Below, in pieces: positions 13,701-25,800 of a stretch of DNA of 60,000 bases. Numbering within the stretch: the stretch's first letter is position 1; each line of letters opens with the position of its first letter. A program made the translations under genes and the position numbers. Under the pieces are notes generated by a model, which saw nothing but the letters and a program-made list of their open reading frames with translations, ran no database searches and was not told the origin of the DNA. This stretch comes from Acanthaster planci (taxonomy: Eukaryota; Echinodermata; Asteroidea; Valvatida; Acanthasteridae): positions 880,315-940,314 of the forward strand of contig NW_019091413.1 of assembly GCF_001949145.1 (NCBI RefSeq), given 5' to 3'.

Positions 13701-15109
13701 GGACCTAACTTAGCTCAGTGACAAGTTTGTTTCACAGTGGATGGTTAGACGAGGGAAAATATTCTGTGCTATCGACTCCTGTGGGAGACAAATTTGTGAG
13801 AGTATCTTGTGGGATTCCTCAGTTAGTCCTGGCATCCCTCTAAAGTCCAAGAGATTCTGGATGACCCTGGACTTCAATCAACTAATTTACTGGAAGAATG
13901 ATGAGCATCCTGTCAATTTCCCAGTCAGCCTGAGTGTCCAGAGAGGTGTGTCAGCAGTGAGAGTTGCTGAAAATGTCAGGACCTGATCATCAGTTACCCC
14001 TGACTTCCAACCCTTGATGGGATTATCATGGTGATGGTGATGGCAGGAATTCATGTAAAACCATCAAAGTACCTGCTGGAATGACATGACTGCTTTATCT
14101 CCAGTATTTTCTTCTAGCCAGATTGGCAATTGAAGCAAGCCTTGTATCAAAGATGGCAGTTCATCATCACAGATGGTTTAGATGTCATCAGAGATACCAT
14201 GCCATGCCACTGTGGAGGGTACTTTGGTCACTGCTTCTGAGTTGCTTCATTTCCAGTCTTGGCATTGTGCTGTGGATATGGATGGCACTCAAAGATGCCA
14301 TAGGTGGTTTGAGTGATAGGCATGCATCAACTTGTACCTTCTGTTCCTATAGTTGCCCTGAGGTTAGTGAAATAGTTCTCCTTTTTTCTTCCATTGGAAG
14401 TGGCCAGTGCTGGAGGGAATTTCTTTGATTTTCTTTGAATTCTAAGCTCTGAAGGACCATCAAGTCAGTGAGAGGTGTGGTCAGGCTGTAAACAAAATCT
14501 CTCACACTTTAGCACCTGTGTGTTACCCATTAGAGCACCGTTGCTATATTTGACCAAAAAAGTTGTGTTCGTCTCAAAAATCTCCTCGCAAGATTTGCTT
14601 TGAAGTTTTGCCCCTTTATGTTCCAGTGCTGTATGGCGGCATCTACCCAAGATGTGCTTTGCAAAGCAATGGAATATTGAGGTTGTCACAAGAGGGCGCT
14701 TGCAATAAGCTACTGTTGAAAAAATTATCAATCTGTCTGTTTGTGTATCTATTGTGTTTGTTTGTCAGTTGTTCTCCTGAATGACACCCCCCACCTCACA
14801 ATGTACTTTTCAAGGCCAGTGTAAGTAGCACAGAATGCATGTTTTCACTTTGTATGTAACCTCATTCGGTAGGTCAAAGGCTGCCTTTTGTAAATTCAGA
14901 TAGCCATCATAAGTAAATACATGCTGGGATAGTACAATTATACAGGCCAAAGTGTGTGTTAACTTGCAAGTTCATATGGGTAAAGTGCAGACGTATTTGC
15001 AAATGCTGGATCAAGAAATTGACGCGTGAAACTCTTCAGCTGGAACAGAATTTGAAAAGCACGCACTGTTGCCTGAGAGCATTGTTGGATTTTTCAAAAC
15101 TCATCCACC

Positions 15110-15130
15110 ATGAATGAGATGTTTGTTGAG
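15110..15130 (+). CDS. Speculative first coding exon (7 codons) of the RhoGEF
   Basis: ATCCACCATGA is a very good Kozak context. It opens MNEMFVE and ends exactly at GAG|GTAGGG, a donor sequence identical to that of exon E. The phase (0) matches exon A, 2.1 kb downstream, giving MNEMFVE-GSESDYV. Vertebrate family members also start only a few residues before the block in exon A. Chance occurrence is easy for such a short peptide, and at least two other upstream candidates exist (272-334, 9512-9529). Confidence 0.25.
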
Positions 15131-15281
15131 GTAGGGCAGATTTATATTCTGTGTTTTTAACATAGTAAAATGGATGGATGAACTAATTTTCTGTAATTTT
15201 TCAGCCTGCAGTAAGCCATGTGGAATTGAAGGCTGCTATAGTGTTCAAACATCAATTTTATAATAAGGGAATCAATATGTG

Positions 15282-15385
15282 CTTTAAGACCAGCTCAGGA
15301 GAATGGATGCTCAACTTGGGCATTATCAGCGTTCTTTCTCTTGAAGCAAGGTCTTAAAAGTTAGTTGAAGACTGGCCAAGCACAT
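15282..15385. repeat. Foldback/dispersed repeat, copy 2
   Basis: It shares TTTAAGACC.GCTCAGGA.AATGG with the locus near 4135. It ends with AAGACTGGCCAAGCAC, an inverted counterpart of the 4109-4124 arm. The arms are about 80 bp apart here, against 4 bp in copy 1, as expected when one copy lost its interior. Confidence 0.5.
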
Positions 15386-15602
15386 ACAAGTATTTACTCC
15401 CGTTTATAAATACCTTTTTATTCAGAGTCAAAAGAAGTCAACATATGATGGATTTCCAATGATTTTATTCTTTTGAAAGTTGTCCAATAGAATCCTTTTC
15501 AATTTAACTTGGCGTGTGCTTGGCGCATCACATGCACATAGACTCCTGACCAATCAGACCCGATTAAACTGTCTCATATCCATAGCCAACGTGTGATTTA
15601 AG

Positions 15603-15636
15603 CAGTGGGCATTATCACTTCTCAGTGGGCATTATC
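15603..15636 (+). repeat. Short direct repeat of CAGTGGGCATTATCA
   Basis: Two perfect 15-base copies (15603-15617 and 15622-15636) separated by four bases. It is a small replication-slippage type duplication. Confidence 0.8.
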
Positions 15637-16070
15637 AAATGTTAATACAAAGTTAAGTGACATGTTTCGACTAATATATAGGAATAGAAAAATTGTCCCA
15701 GGTATTTCTGAATTGCATTTATGGAGACCCTGGCTTCGTAATTCTGGGCATCATACATGCATCTGTGGGTAATTACACAGATTGTAGGATGAGTCCAGCC
15801 TTTGATGTCTTCAGGCAAGGCACTTTGTTGCAATAATTTCTTCTCCCTGTTCAGTGGTAGTTAGGTAGGTGCATCCATGGGCAGAGATGATTATTGTGCC
15901 TGAAATGGTAGTATTGAGCTACCTGTATATGTACAGTGTATCCTTCTACAGAGATATTTGTGAATGTTTGTGGGCCTGATAAGCAGGGTAATAATGATGA
16001 GCACCATAGAGTTGTTCAAATCTGGCCCAAATTCAAAACTGACCTGACTTGGACCTTTTTACACCATTTC

Positions 16071-16205
16071 AGTCAGGCCGGGTCAGTTTTGGTTAAAATT
16101 GCACTTGTAATATTTGGCTCCCAAGCTGACCCTGGCTTCCAGTCAGGCCGGGTTGGTTTTAGTTTTGCATTTGCAATTTTTGGCTCTGATCAGGTCAGGT
16201 TAGTT
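16071..16205 (+). repeat. Diverged tandem duplication, period 70 bp
   Basis: AGTCAGGCCGGGT starts at 16071 and again at 16141. Both are followed by a GTTTTxGTT stretch, then a TTGCA..TT.TTTGGCTC stretch. A partial third start may exist near 16190 (CAGGTCAGGTTAGTTTGGTT). The open frame through here is a by-product of the repeat. Confidence 0.8.
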
Positions 16206-17238
16206 TGGTTAAGCAGTCTTGGGAAAATCCGAAATTAGCCAAAAGAAACTTAAAATAAACCGGTATGGACATTCACATAGTGCATTACTACTGCAGAGCC
16301 ATTGTGCTTAGCGATGTGTACAAAGCTTTTCAATCAAGATTTGGGTGGGCTGAATCATGGCACTAGAAACTGGAAAGACTTTTTAAGTGCCCCAGTAAAA
16401 GCTAGCTCCTCACCAGTCATTTCTTTTGTCATTTTTGCTCGTCAGTTCTTAGTTCATTGTAAATATTGATGACATTGGCAATACTAACTTCCATCATGGT
16501 CAACTTTAAACTGAGTCAGTCACTCCTTTTGTATGAGATAGGAAATAGGAAATTTGGTATCTGAAAAATGAGGGCTTGTGTATTAAGTGATAACCTGTAG
16601 CTTGCACATACTGCTCATTCTGTTAACAGTCACCTGGCAACAGCTTATGTTACTGAGCGATTGACGATCAGACTTTTGGTCATTACATTTACAGATGGGT
16701 GTGTTCAATGCAAAGGTGTGCTCAGAATGTTCACTACATTCGTTCACTTAATAATACCTGTACCTCAGGCATTCAGGATTTCTGGATACTGAAACAGCAG
16801 TATGTACTTGTTTCCGGAATGTAGAGGCAATGGGAACTAACCATGGCCTTCAAGTACATTTTTAGTTTGGGCAGGATTGGCTTACATGGTTCGTACTTGG
16901 TCTTGGAGGTAAGGCAGGTTCTGTTATGTTTCAGAAGACGAACATGGTAGAGTGATATTTCCTTGTCTGTCAGCTGTGCTATTAAAAAAAATCAGTTTCA
17001 TTTTTTTATTTTAGAAGCTTGTAGGCCAAATATAATTTTTCATAAATTGAAACCAGTGGTTAAAAAATCACCAAGGGATCAAGGGAGTTCAGAGGGGATG
17101 CACTGTGAGCCGTAAAGCAAACACAGTTGGTTTTTTTTGGGGGGGGGGAGGCGAGGGGATGGTTGACTTGGGTGCACAGTTGTGATGTGCACACTGCAGC
17201 TATTTGTGTGATTGACTTATTTCTCTCGTATTTCGCAG

Positions 17239-17442
17239 GGTTCGGAGTCGGACTATGTTGACCTCGACATGCAGGACATTCTGTCTGAGCTGTACCAGCC
17301 TTTTGACATGGTGGCACCCTATCTCCTGTCCCAGGTCTGCCGGGTCATGGACCGGCACTATGATGGGGACGGGATACGATTTCTCCAGGAGTTCCTCCTG
17401 CCCACCAGAGCCGTACTGCTGCAGTTGAAGGAGGATAGCTGG
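17239..17442 (+). CDS. PLEKHG4: Exon A: N-terminal conserved block of the RhoGEF
   Basis: This 204-nt exon (68 codons) is phase 0 at both ends. The acceptor is TTTCGCAG and the donor is TGG|GTAAGT. It encodes residues 1-68 of the partial protein, including QDILSELYQPF, LLSQVCRVMDRHYDGDG and FLQEFLLPTRAVLLQLKEDSW-type segments. The pattern of LY.PF, then LLxQV, then Y.GD, then FL.P.R..L is the hallmark opening of the PLEKHG4/PLEKHG4B/ARHGEF40 group. In the vertebrate proteins, translation starts only a few residues before this block. A start could therefore be the Met at 17269-17271, inside the exon, or could come from a short upstream coding exon. The frame stays open upstream to 17212, but the clear acceptor argues that the upstream part is intron. 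Confidence 0.88.
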
Positions 17443-19838
17443 GTAAGTTGATCAGGGTTGATTGTCAAGTTTGTTGTCTATAAATTATCCTTTGCTTATG
17501 TGTCCCTCATGAATTGGCCTTGTTTACAAGATTTTAGGCTTCGTGCTTAAATGAGAAATGGCGCAGTATTATTTAGCAGCAATCTCCCTAGGGACAAACA
17601 CGAACATGTATGCACACTTTGACCTTTTTTAAAATGTACATAGAGGATGGAACACACTTTGGTTCGATTCTCAGTCTGAGTAGGGTTGTATGTTGATTCT
17701 CCTGTGCTACAAGAATTTGTTAAAAAGCAGGATCTCTGGTTTTCCTCCTATAAAACGCAAACTTTTGATCTCTGGCTGCGCCCCATTGTCAGACAAGGGT
17801 CAAAACAGTAGTTTCAGGTGCCTTTACATTTGTTTTGCCAAACCACGTTGTAGCTGCATCCTTCATAATTCAGCCTTTCGGGTGCAGGTAAGGGTGATTA
17901 GGGTCCCCCCAAAATAAAATGAATATTAATAGGTTTGAGTTCAGACTCTGAGTATAGCAAGTCCATCTGTACTGTACTCCTCCTGTTCATTGTCTTCTCT
18001 CACCACATGTAGGCCTACCCTGAAAAATATGATTTTACCAGAGTGGGACCTTGAATTTTGTGTCTCTTATGAATGATCAAATTATTTCCAGCTTAAAGTG
18101 TAGACCACCCACAGGTACGTATGTGTATTCTTCACCTCTGTAAAGTGAATGTGAGCCAGAGAGTACAGAGACAGCTCAGGCAGTTCAAGTCTCATTGGGG
18201 TTGTTGGGAGTCACATTCTCCCTGAACCCTAATTCATCATTGGGTACATTTTCTCTCCCTTTTTGAGTACCAACTGGGGACCTGCAATTATGGGCAGAAA
18301 AATAGTTTACTACATTTTGTATATACCCAAGCACATGTACATGTACGTGCACACTGTAGGCTTGTGCGCAGGTACATAAATGTATGCTTCAACTTTGTCA
18401 GAGTACAGAATCAGGCGTTGGTAACGGAAGTAAGCGGGGGGGGGGAAACTGGCTCCAATTTTGGTTGGTCCTTACTGGCTGATACCTGATGGTCTCACAA
18501 ATGGCTCCCTACCCTTTGAATATTATTCCGCCACCATTGGAAACATGCCAAAGAAAAATCAAGGAGGGGGGACGGTGGCTCTGTGGGTCACACTTAAAGA
18601 GTGATGTATTGCAAGCAAAGGAGTGGACAGAGTATGTGAATCATTATGTAGCAAAGTCTTGGAAAGCCTGTGATTAGACACTGTTTTATTTTCGGTTGTG
18701 AGTCATTGTGCCTTCTATTTATCACAGAGTCTACTTAATCCTGCATGATCTAAACGGTTTGAAAGGAAATGATCTACAATGATCTTAAAGATGCAGTGAG
18801 GTCCACAGGAACAATTTGAGAATATTTCTGGTTGCTGTAGTGATTTAACATGGATGGCTTTATTACAGTATTCTACTGTTGACATTTTCCATCTTACTTT
18901 GGAGTGCTGGAATTGAACTCCATTGAGTATTGGGGCAGCTGAGGTTACTTTTTGCTTCTTTTGATATGCTTTGAGTCGGAGCATCTTTTCAAGTACCTTG
19001 TGAGTGTGATGATATCCTTCATTTTAGATGATTACTTTTTTTTACCAAACATGTAAAAATTTACTGTCGTATCACACAATACGTATCTGTAACACAGAAA
19101 TGTCCCTTCCTGTACTCGTATAATATAATAAATAAATGTTGTGTCTCATTGGTATTAATGTTTACTTTTCCTAATGGAGCCAAACTCACTCAAGCAAGAA
19201 TTAGTGTGCAGTATATTCAGAGTAAATTTTGTGATCCAGGCAAAATTGTGGCGGAGTGCTATAATAAGCCCATTAACTGATCACCTTTGCCACACCTAGA
19301 ACAGTGACTTGAACCTTTGAAGTGCCTTCAGTGGAAAGGAGGTGTAAGGTCCAGTGATACAGAGCCTAATTGATGGGAAAATAATGGCAACAGGTGTCAA
19401 TTCACCCAGTTCACAGCATATGAAGTACAATTTGTATCTATACATGTACAAGGAGTGGGGCCTATAGTCTGCTTTGCTTGTGGAGATTTGTGATTCAGGT
19501 GGGCAATTATGTCAGCAATGCAGAAGTTTTTTAGATGGTTGATATGGTTGATGGGTAAAATTTGTCTTTCAAGTAGAATAATTGAAAATAGAAGATGTAT
19601 ACATGTAGTTGTGTCTTTTTTTATATTGTCCTTAACTGTGATTATAATTTCATTAGACTGGTGTGTGGTTGCCAAAACATATGTTTGAGCTTCACAACAT
19701 GCTAATTTCATGCAGGAAAGTGAGGGGGTGAGGGAGAAACAAATTCATTCAAATTGAAAAAAAAATAACTGATGTGCTGCTCATTCCAAAACTTGCACGT
19801 TGTGTGGGTTGCCCTTGAAAGCTTAGTATGTTGCTTCC

Positions 19839-19864
19839 AAAACCAAACCAAACCGAACCAAACA
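19839..19864 (+). repeat. AACCA/AACCG short tandem repeat
   Basis: About five AACCA-type units in a row, one of them AACCG. It is an intronic microsatellite. Confidence 0.8.
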
Positions 19865-22800
19865 CAGACACGCAAAATGTGACTACAAGCTTTCAGAAGT
19901 TTTTTTAAATTGAAAATTTGCAGCAGGTTTGCAGCAACACTGCAAAAGGATGACGATTACTCTGAGGAGAACTTGTGGTTGAACATTGAATATTCCTATC
20001 AGTATATTCAGTTGTTAGTTTATTTCTGGTCTAATATTGGGTACTTGTTCCCAATATTTGAAATTGCACTGTGTGCATTTAATGAATAACAATTTGTTGA
20101 CAAGAACTTGAAGAAGACTATGGTTAAAGTAACAAAGTAATGGTCCTGTATTGTAGATAAGTGGCGACATCTATCAGTATTTGTCATCCAAAGTAATACT
20201 TGTTCCTTTATCTCGCTGGCCCACTTGTGCTCTGATAAAAGTCTGCAAAATGCTCCAAATGTCCTTTCAATGAAGGTTACATCGCATCCTAGTGGATCAT
20301 GATGGCCCATTGGCAGTTAGTCCAGTCCAAACAAATTATATTTGGTTTTGTTCATCGACAGGGACTTGACCCTGTATGATTGATTGTGACCCACTAAAGC
20401 CAGTATTGCTAGTCTGACAATGGTAGTTTGCTTGTTGTTCCTATTGACCACATGAAAAAGGCCAATTGTTCTGATTTCTTGTGGTTAAGCAGGGTGTGAC
20501 CTAAAATTACTCCAGTACAAGGCTTGAATCTAGTTGCTGTACCTAGAATACAGATTTGCAGATAATTGACAGTTTCGCACAATTACACAGCAGGATTGAG
20601 ACCGGGACTTTTTTTTAAGAAGAGTGTTTCATTTTCCAGCCAGAACTTGTTGGACAACCACTCTTGCTTATTCATGGATTTTGATGTAACTGATAACAAA
20701 TTTCATTGGATCTAGGTAAGTCAAATTTAATTAATATTTGAGTCACAGAGTGGGTGGCAAGGTTATCCTATAGGTTTGTTAATCTTTTTTATTCTTCACT
20801 TTGGCCCCTTCAGCAGCTATACAATTATTACTAAAGTTTTTTTGTGGTCCAGCAGCCTTAAATGACCTGACCTTATGATGGTAGGTAGGGGTCCATTAGT
20901 TAATTAGAAGGGATCAGCATGTGGGTGGGAAACAGGTCCATAGATTTGACAGAGGCAGAACTATTAAGCATATTACCAGTCATGGCATATACTACGCCGT
21001 GAATTAATATGAGAGGCTGTACCATCACGTTTACATGTATCATGTACATGAACCCTCCCTGCTATTTTGTGTCAGTGTGCAATGGTACAGGTTCATTTAA
21101 AAGTTGGTCAAATATCAACTAAATCCTCAACGGACACTGTTCAGGACCAGTAATGAGTGGTGCTGTGCTACAAGTACTGTGTGGACACTGGTTTACCCAA
21201 GCATTGAACAGAATATGCTGAACCAGTTTTTGTCAGAATGAGCACAAACATCTGTACCGACATATAGTGTGTTTACACGAGCACAGGGTGCTCCTGGTGC
21301 TAAAGGCACTTGGTTGTTTACTATACATGGGGATGCATTGCATATCTGTTCTATTGAAATCTTCAGTCAGTGTCAGACATATGTGTTCATTTCACATCTT
21401 TCTGAAGCTCATATTACTTACACACTACAGAGTAAGAAATATGCTATTTGTTGGGACAGTAGGTCTACTTTTTCCCTATGAGTACAAATTTTTCATAATA
21501 CTTCAACTGCACTGGTGTTGGTAGTTGTCTGTGCTCACTTTACCTTGCCCTGTACTGCCTTATTCCCTGACCCACTGGCCCAAGGCAATCAAATTATGAA
21601 CTTCTTTTCTACTAAATATAAACACACCTGAAATTAAAACAACAGGCTCTGATTACAAGTTCTTTACTGGCTGTTAGCAAAACACAGCTGGCACATGATC
21701 CCATGTCCATCTAGGGTTGGGTCATGAGGTGAACATCTGATAAAGGATACCAGTGCCTCAAAAGGGCTTGGATCATCCTCCACAGTGATAAAGTATGTTT
21801 GTCATGTGGAATCAAGCCTGTGTAATTAGCAACCACAGTAAACCAATTAGGAACTATATTACCATAAAGCTGTCACGCAAAGATCTGTCAAGATACAGTA
21901 TTTGATATCCCTATCATATTATGTGTATTAACCCTGTTCAGCTGTTGGTGAGAATGCTAACTTGGTAGAGTTCAACTTATTCCAAGTTACTCACAAATGA
22001 CTTACACAAAGTCCTTGAAAAATTTTATAGGATTATACATATATAAAATTACTTCTACCCCACACATGATTTCACTCCCCAATAGGAAAGAGCTTTGTTT
22101 TGTGAACAAAAGGTGATACAAGTTTAATAGAAAAAGATTTTTGTTCATGTAAATATACCGGTACAAGTCACATCATCTGTCGTTATCGAATTCATTTTTA
22201 GCGTATCTAATGTAAGGCTGCATTTGCCAATAAATCCTCTTTTGTCCAAGCCCACCTTGTAATAAACTAAGATCGAAATCTTCACAAATAAGATGGAGTG
22301 TAAAAGACATGAATTGTTCACCCCCTGTCACTCCTTTTCTCAGTTAATTTTTTCTTGATTTATTCAAGATTTTGATTTCATTTTATTGATCAAGTAAACT
22401 GAAAGTCACTTCATGTGGATTGACTCTGATATTTAAGTCAAAGGGTTTGAATGCAAACTAACCCGTACGTTTTGGGTAAAAGAAAAGACATCCACATGTG
22501 TTCTCTTTTATGCATAGTGATGCGAGTAATACAAGGTTGATTTTTAATCCAATAACTAATCTGGGCACTGGTTGAGGTTTTCCTGCCCCCCAAAATACCA
22601 CCTTCTCAGGTTCCGGAAACTGTCAGAGTTTCATTTCCAAAACTCCATTTTTTTCCTTGTAATGAGACCTGATAATAAGGATATTTTCATTGTGGCCTAC
22701 TGACTGCCCATGGGTGTGTGTTGGAAACTTTACACCAAGTCACTTTACCAATAATGCCCACTTCGCCTTAGGTGTCTTTTGAACAAGGCCCCCTCAAACT

Positions 22801-25800
22801 TTGAAAATCCAGCGTACTTTTTTTAAAGCTTGGCTGGGGCTGTGGGCTAATTTGTAAGAGGATTAGGTCGTCCGTGACATCAGGCACAAATTAGTAGGCT
22901 TACAACCCACCCTGCTTCAAAATTGGAATTCTTTTTATGATTACTCCAGTACATTTCGGAGATAATTGGCTGAAGATTAAAGCTTGAGATTAAAGGTGCA
23001 GGGCACTTTGGTTTCTCTTGAAAGCAATTTTCGGTTGGACATTGATGAAACTTATCAAAGATAACAATTGAATTTGTGTGAAAAAGACAGACATTCTTTA
23101 CTAGTTTTCCTGAGTAAGCATGTTGGTGACTTGCTTTTTATAGCCACATTTTCAGGTGTTGATTATGAGCCAAATATGAACAGATGAAAGAAAGTTATTC
23201 CCCAATCCTGTGATTTTCCTTTTGTCTCCATGTCAGTGTTAGAAAATCAGTTTCTTTAATGAATCAGTTTCGGTTTCCATGGCAGTGGTTCCTCCAAGGT
23301 TCAACACAGCCATCACCTCTGTATGAAGGGGCAAGTTTGTGATTAATTCTGTAACATTCCTTATTGCTTATTTATTAGTGTGTCTTTTTCCACATCCTCT
23401 TCTCATGTTTGCCCAAACTTGACCAGGTTTTTGTTTAATGGCAGTGCCTTTAAATATTCACACACATCAACAGCTAATTATTGAAACGCAACTTCACCTG
23501 ATATGGTTAATATACAGTTCAGTTGTACCCCAGACATTTTTATGATAAATATTCAGCCACACCTAGCCTGCAAATATGATCTTTTGTGGCAGAGATCTCA
23601 CATTTGCATGCAGTAGTAAACTTTTTTCGTTAAGTGTGTATATCAAGGAAGCTTGCATGCAGTTCCAATGATTAAGTTAGATGAGCTCAATGGTGATTTA
23701 TTTATTAACTCTGGCAGTCCTGAATCCTCCAATTTCAATATGATTTGTCACAAACCCCAAGGATCAGGGTTGAAAACTGCTTAGTCATAATCTGGCTAGA
23801 TAAACTCATGTCACTGTGGTTACCCCCCATGCAATCCTATGAATCCAGGAATCAACCAATCTAGCCATGTGGTCAGTGCAGCGTTAATGATGGCCTCAAA
23901 GCTACTGACCAAACAAAGCTAGATTATAATGCTGATTCTGAGGTGACATGAGTCAACACCATTGACTTTTAATTTTGTGATGGCAGCACTTGGAGTATTG
24001 AGCAGCCAGTGGTAATGATTGTCCAAAGACCAGTCCCGGTCACTTTCACATGCAGTCTCCAAGGAGGGCCATTGTGTAAGAAAACAAGAGTTTGTTTTGT
24101 GCTTGTTCTGAGGACACACTCATCAGCAGAGTCTCACCTTGGAGAACTGTACTGAATTGGAGTTTCACTGAATTGCTGACATTCTGTGAGAGGATTAAGA
24201 GAAGCAGTTTAGAGGTTGACCCCAAAGTAGGTACAGTTATTGTCTAATTATGCTGCTTTGTCAATAGGAACAGAATGGGTAGTTGTTACAGGTAGAGTCA
24301 AATCTGTCTTAGCTCCATATCATCATCACTTTGGTGACCTGGCCAGAAGATCACTTTGCTCTGGCAGAATTTTCTGTTTAGTTGGGGAGTTTTCCTATCA
24401 AAGGGACACTGCAGTCCCCCAAAATTTAGATGTGTAGCCCTTCCATTCTTCAGTGTTATAGCCTTCCATCCAGGAAATGAGAAAACACTTTTGTCTTTGT
24501 TCAAAGGTGAAATTGTTTTAGTTTCTTCCCATTGCAACTTGGACCAGTGTTAAAAGACCTGACCTTTTTTAAAATGCCTGGACAGTCAGAAGTGGAGGAG
24601 TTGAACCTCAAAAAATTGAGGCCCTGAATGTTTCGTAGCCCACAAACCTGACTGAGCTTTTACTTCAGACATTTCAAAACCTGGAGACGCCGTAATACAA
24701 AAACCACTTAGATTTGGTAACAATATTGGATTAAAATCGTTTTAATAATGTACTCTTTGTATACCACTTTTCCCCGAAGGGGGCACTATTTTTTAGATGC
24801 CCTCTCTAGGTTACTGGTACCAGTATGGCCAGCCATATGAGTCACTGACTTCTTTAATTATTGATACCTTTTGAAGAAATTATATGTGATTTTTTTCCAG
24901 TTCGATTAATTCCAATAGATGAGGTCATTGACACTGACACCTGGGCAAAAGGTCAGTTGATTTTTATCGCTGGCAGCTGGTAGATACTATGAATACTATA
25001 GTGGAAAAAATGTATTGAGCTGATTCCAGATACCCCCCCCCAAAAAATAACTGTTGAAAAGGGAACAAGTGTGTTGCATCGGTTTGAAAAAATTATGAAT
25101 TTTGACAGTTATTTCTGTTAAACATACTATAAATAGGAAAGATACATGTAAAGAAGGACGTCCTTGATGCTTGGTGTCCAGTCCAAAAAAGTGAAGAATA
25201 GAAGACACAATTTTTAAAAAGGTAATATTTAGTCATGTTATATTTTGGCCTGTCAGACTGATAAAATTACTGTTAATTGAATTGTAACTTGTAAGTAGAA
25301 ACAGTACATGTAACATTTTATGTAATAATTGGGACTGAGACTTTCAGCCTCTTAAAATTCATATTTGTGTTACGGATGACATACATGTATGAAAAGTAAG
25401 TTAGAATCCATCAGGTTTATGCTTGATAAAAAAAATCTGTGTGTTGATTTCCATGAACACGTTTTGAACACCAGGCCCAGCTGAACTTGGTGATTATTAT
25501 AGTCCACACATTCAAAGGAACAATGAGTTGATTTATTGACAGCACACTTGTCTCATGACACATGAACAGAAATCCCCACTGCCAAGCTTTTTCCTCAGAA
25601 TTTCAAGAATGGATGGAAATTCTGAGGTGTGCCATTCCTTCTAGCCTTTTGATCCCTGGGTAATGACTTGAATGTCACCCATTATGAGGAAAAAGTTCAA
25701 AAAGTACCCTGCTTATTCTCACCATCAAAAACTGATGGAATATGTTTGATATCTCTTCGCAAGCAATATTGTTCATTTTGCACTGTTGTTCGTGCATGTG

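Larger units (their letters stand above)
1..17238. other. Upstream region or first intron(s); no certain gene
   Basis: Long AT-rich sequence with only short, frame-random ORFs on both strands. It contains the assembly gap, the minisatellite at its edge, small tandem duplications, ACATGTAC-type microsatellites, and the two speculative first exons listed separately. I see no promoter that can be placed with confidence. Confidence 0.7.

Noticed and set aside
13741-14428. Two adjacent plus-strand open frames (81 and 101 codons)
   Set aside because: No motif, no shared frame or splice logic, and composition like the surroundings.
17660-17685. B-box-like GGTTCGATTCTC
   Set aside because: No A box at a suitable distance upstream and no cloverleaf; not called as a tRNA or SINE.
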